This document shows positions 53,365 to 53,653 of a stretch of DNA of 53,653 nucleotides, one piece after another. The notes under the pieces were generated by a model. That model was not told where the DNA came from and searched no databases. It saw nothing but the letters and a program-made list of their open reading frames with translations. The first letter of the stretch is position 1. Each line of letters begins with the position of its first letter. This stretch comes from Anaerolineales bacterium (GTDB lineage Bacteria > Chloroflexota > Anaerolineae > Anaerolineales > Villigracilaceae), in NCBI GenBank assembly GCA_016789365.1, contig JAEURH010000009.1:1-53653 (forward strand), in the 5' to 3' direction. Made by a program: the position numbers and the translations under genes.

Positions 53365-53391
53365 ACGTCCCGCAGGGTTGGTGCGGGACGT
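53365..53391. repeat. CGTCCCGCA palindrome upstream of sucA
   Basis: ACGTCCCGCA (53365-53374) and TGCGGGACGT (53382-53391) are a perfect 10-bp stem with a 7-nt loop. It shares CGTCCCGCAGG with the inverted repeat at 41694-41745. It could end transcription of the gene at 53414, but there is no clear T-tract. Confidence 0.65.
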
Positions 53392-53413
53392 GTGTAAAAA
53401 ATGTAAGAAATTG

Positions 53414-53653
53414 TTAAATGTATTTCACCAACTGCCAAATATTTTTTCCCATATCTACTTCGTACCAGACTTCGTCTAAGATATCTTTTTTTGTTTCAGT
53501 TTGTGTCTCAATTTCATTTTCTGATTCAGGCGGCAATAAGTTTTTCGCGGCAATCACACGATGCACAGGAACATCAGAAGGCACACCTTCATCTTGTGTT
53601 TCAATATATACCCCTTTGCCATTATAAGAAATATTGACCGTGATTAATTGCTG
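53414..53653 (-). CDS. Hypothetical protein, C-terminal part
   Basis: The minus-strand frame is open from the window edge to a TAA at 53416-53414, giving the last 79 residues. They read QLITVNISYNGKG, later VPVHRVIAAKNLLPPESENE, and end WYEVDMGKNIWQLVKYI. The final segment, with paired Trp and a turn before VKYI, has some look of a small SH3-like beta domain, but I do not recognise the family. It is codirectional with sucA and lies upstream of its promoter. Confidence 0.6.
   Translation of the reverse strand, partial: QQLITVNISYNGKGVYIETQDEGVPSDVPVHRVIAAKNLLPPESENEIETQTETKKDILDEVWYEVDMGKNIWQLVKYI

Noticed and set aside
53418-53627. 69-aa plus-strand ORF at the window end
   Set aside because: The opposite strand is open to the edge with more protein-like composition; the Phe/Ser-rich plus-strand reading is a shadow.

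Overview
The window (about 43-45% GC by eye) looks like a chromosome segment of a Chloroflexota bacterium, most likely of the class Anaerolineae. The signs are arginine synthesis on the LysW carrier protein, a MalT-like STAND/SARP regulator, solute-binding lipoproteins with Ala/Pro/Thr-rich linkers, an E1/E2 2-oxoglutarate dehydrogenase pair, and many short palindromic repeats, some lying inside reading frames. This placement is an inference from gene content; there is no rRNA or other phylogenetic marker. I saw no tRNA, rRNA, CRISPR array or transposase.

Region 1 (1-14198) is arginine supply: the end of purB, carAB, then argG-argH-lysW-argX-argF-argC-argB-argD-argE. Together these cover carbamoyl phosphate and the whole route from glutamate to arginine with intermediates held on LysW. 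Both transcription units, carAB and argG onward, start with the same unusual leader. A sigma70-type promoter is followed almost at once by an ATG (probably a leaderless mRNA), a 36-38 codon ORF with Arg-Arg at codons 11-12, a hairpin exactly 6 nt after those codons, and an intrinsic terminator just before the structural gene. This looks like arginine-codon transcription attenuation and is the strongest candidate for an undescribed system here.

Region 2 (14201-31051) is a catabolic cluster behind a divergent XRE-cupin regulator: a 3-hydroxyisobutyrate-dehydrogenase-like reductase, TPP-dependent E1 alpha and beta, an M24 (creatinase-like) protein with altered active site, an E2 with two E3-binding domains, two bicupins, an SDR lacking the usual Tyr/Lys, an amidohydrolase, and a ribose-type ABC importer. 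The second permease of that importer is fused in frame to a second copy of the amidohydrolase. The substrate is unknown; a nitrogen-containing compound is likely.

Region 3 (31097-36714) is a minus-strand sugar-type operon (class II aldolase, class III aminotransferase, MFS transporter, FGGY kinase) divergent from a TetR regulator, with a perfect 21-bp palindrome between them.

Region 4 (36743-46725) has a 1074-aa STAND-SARP regulator divergent from a dipeptide-type ABC importer operon ending in a nitrilase-family amidase. Three TGCAAAC-like heptamers on an 11-bp period lie between them.

Region 5 (46726-53653) holds a MITE-like palindrome, a secreted serine-hydrolase-like protein, sucB and sucA on the minus strand, and the end of an unknown minus-strand gene.
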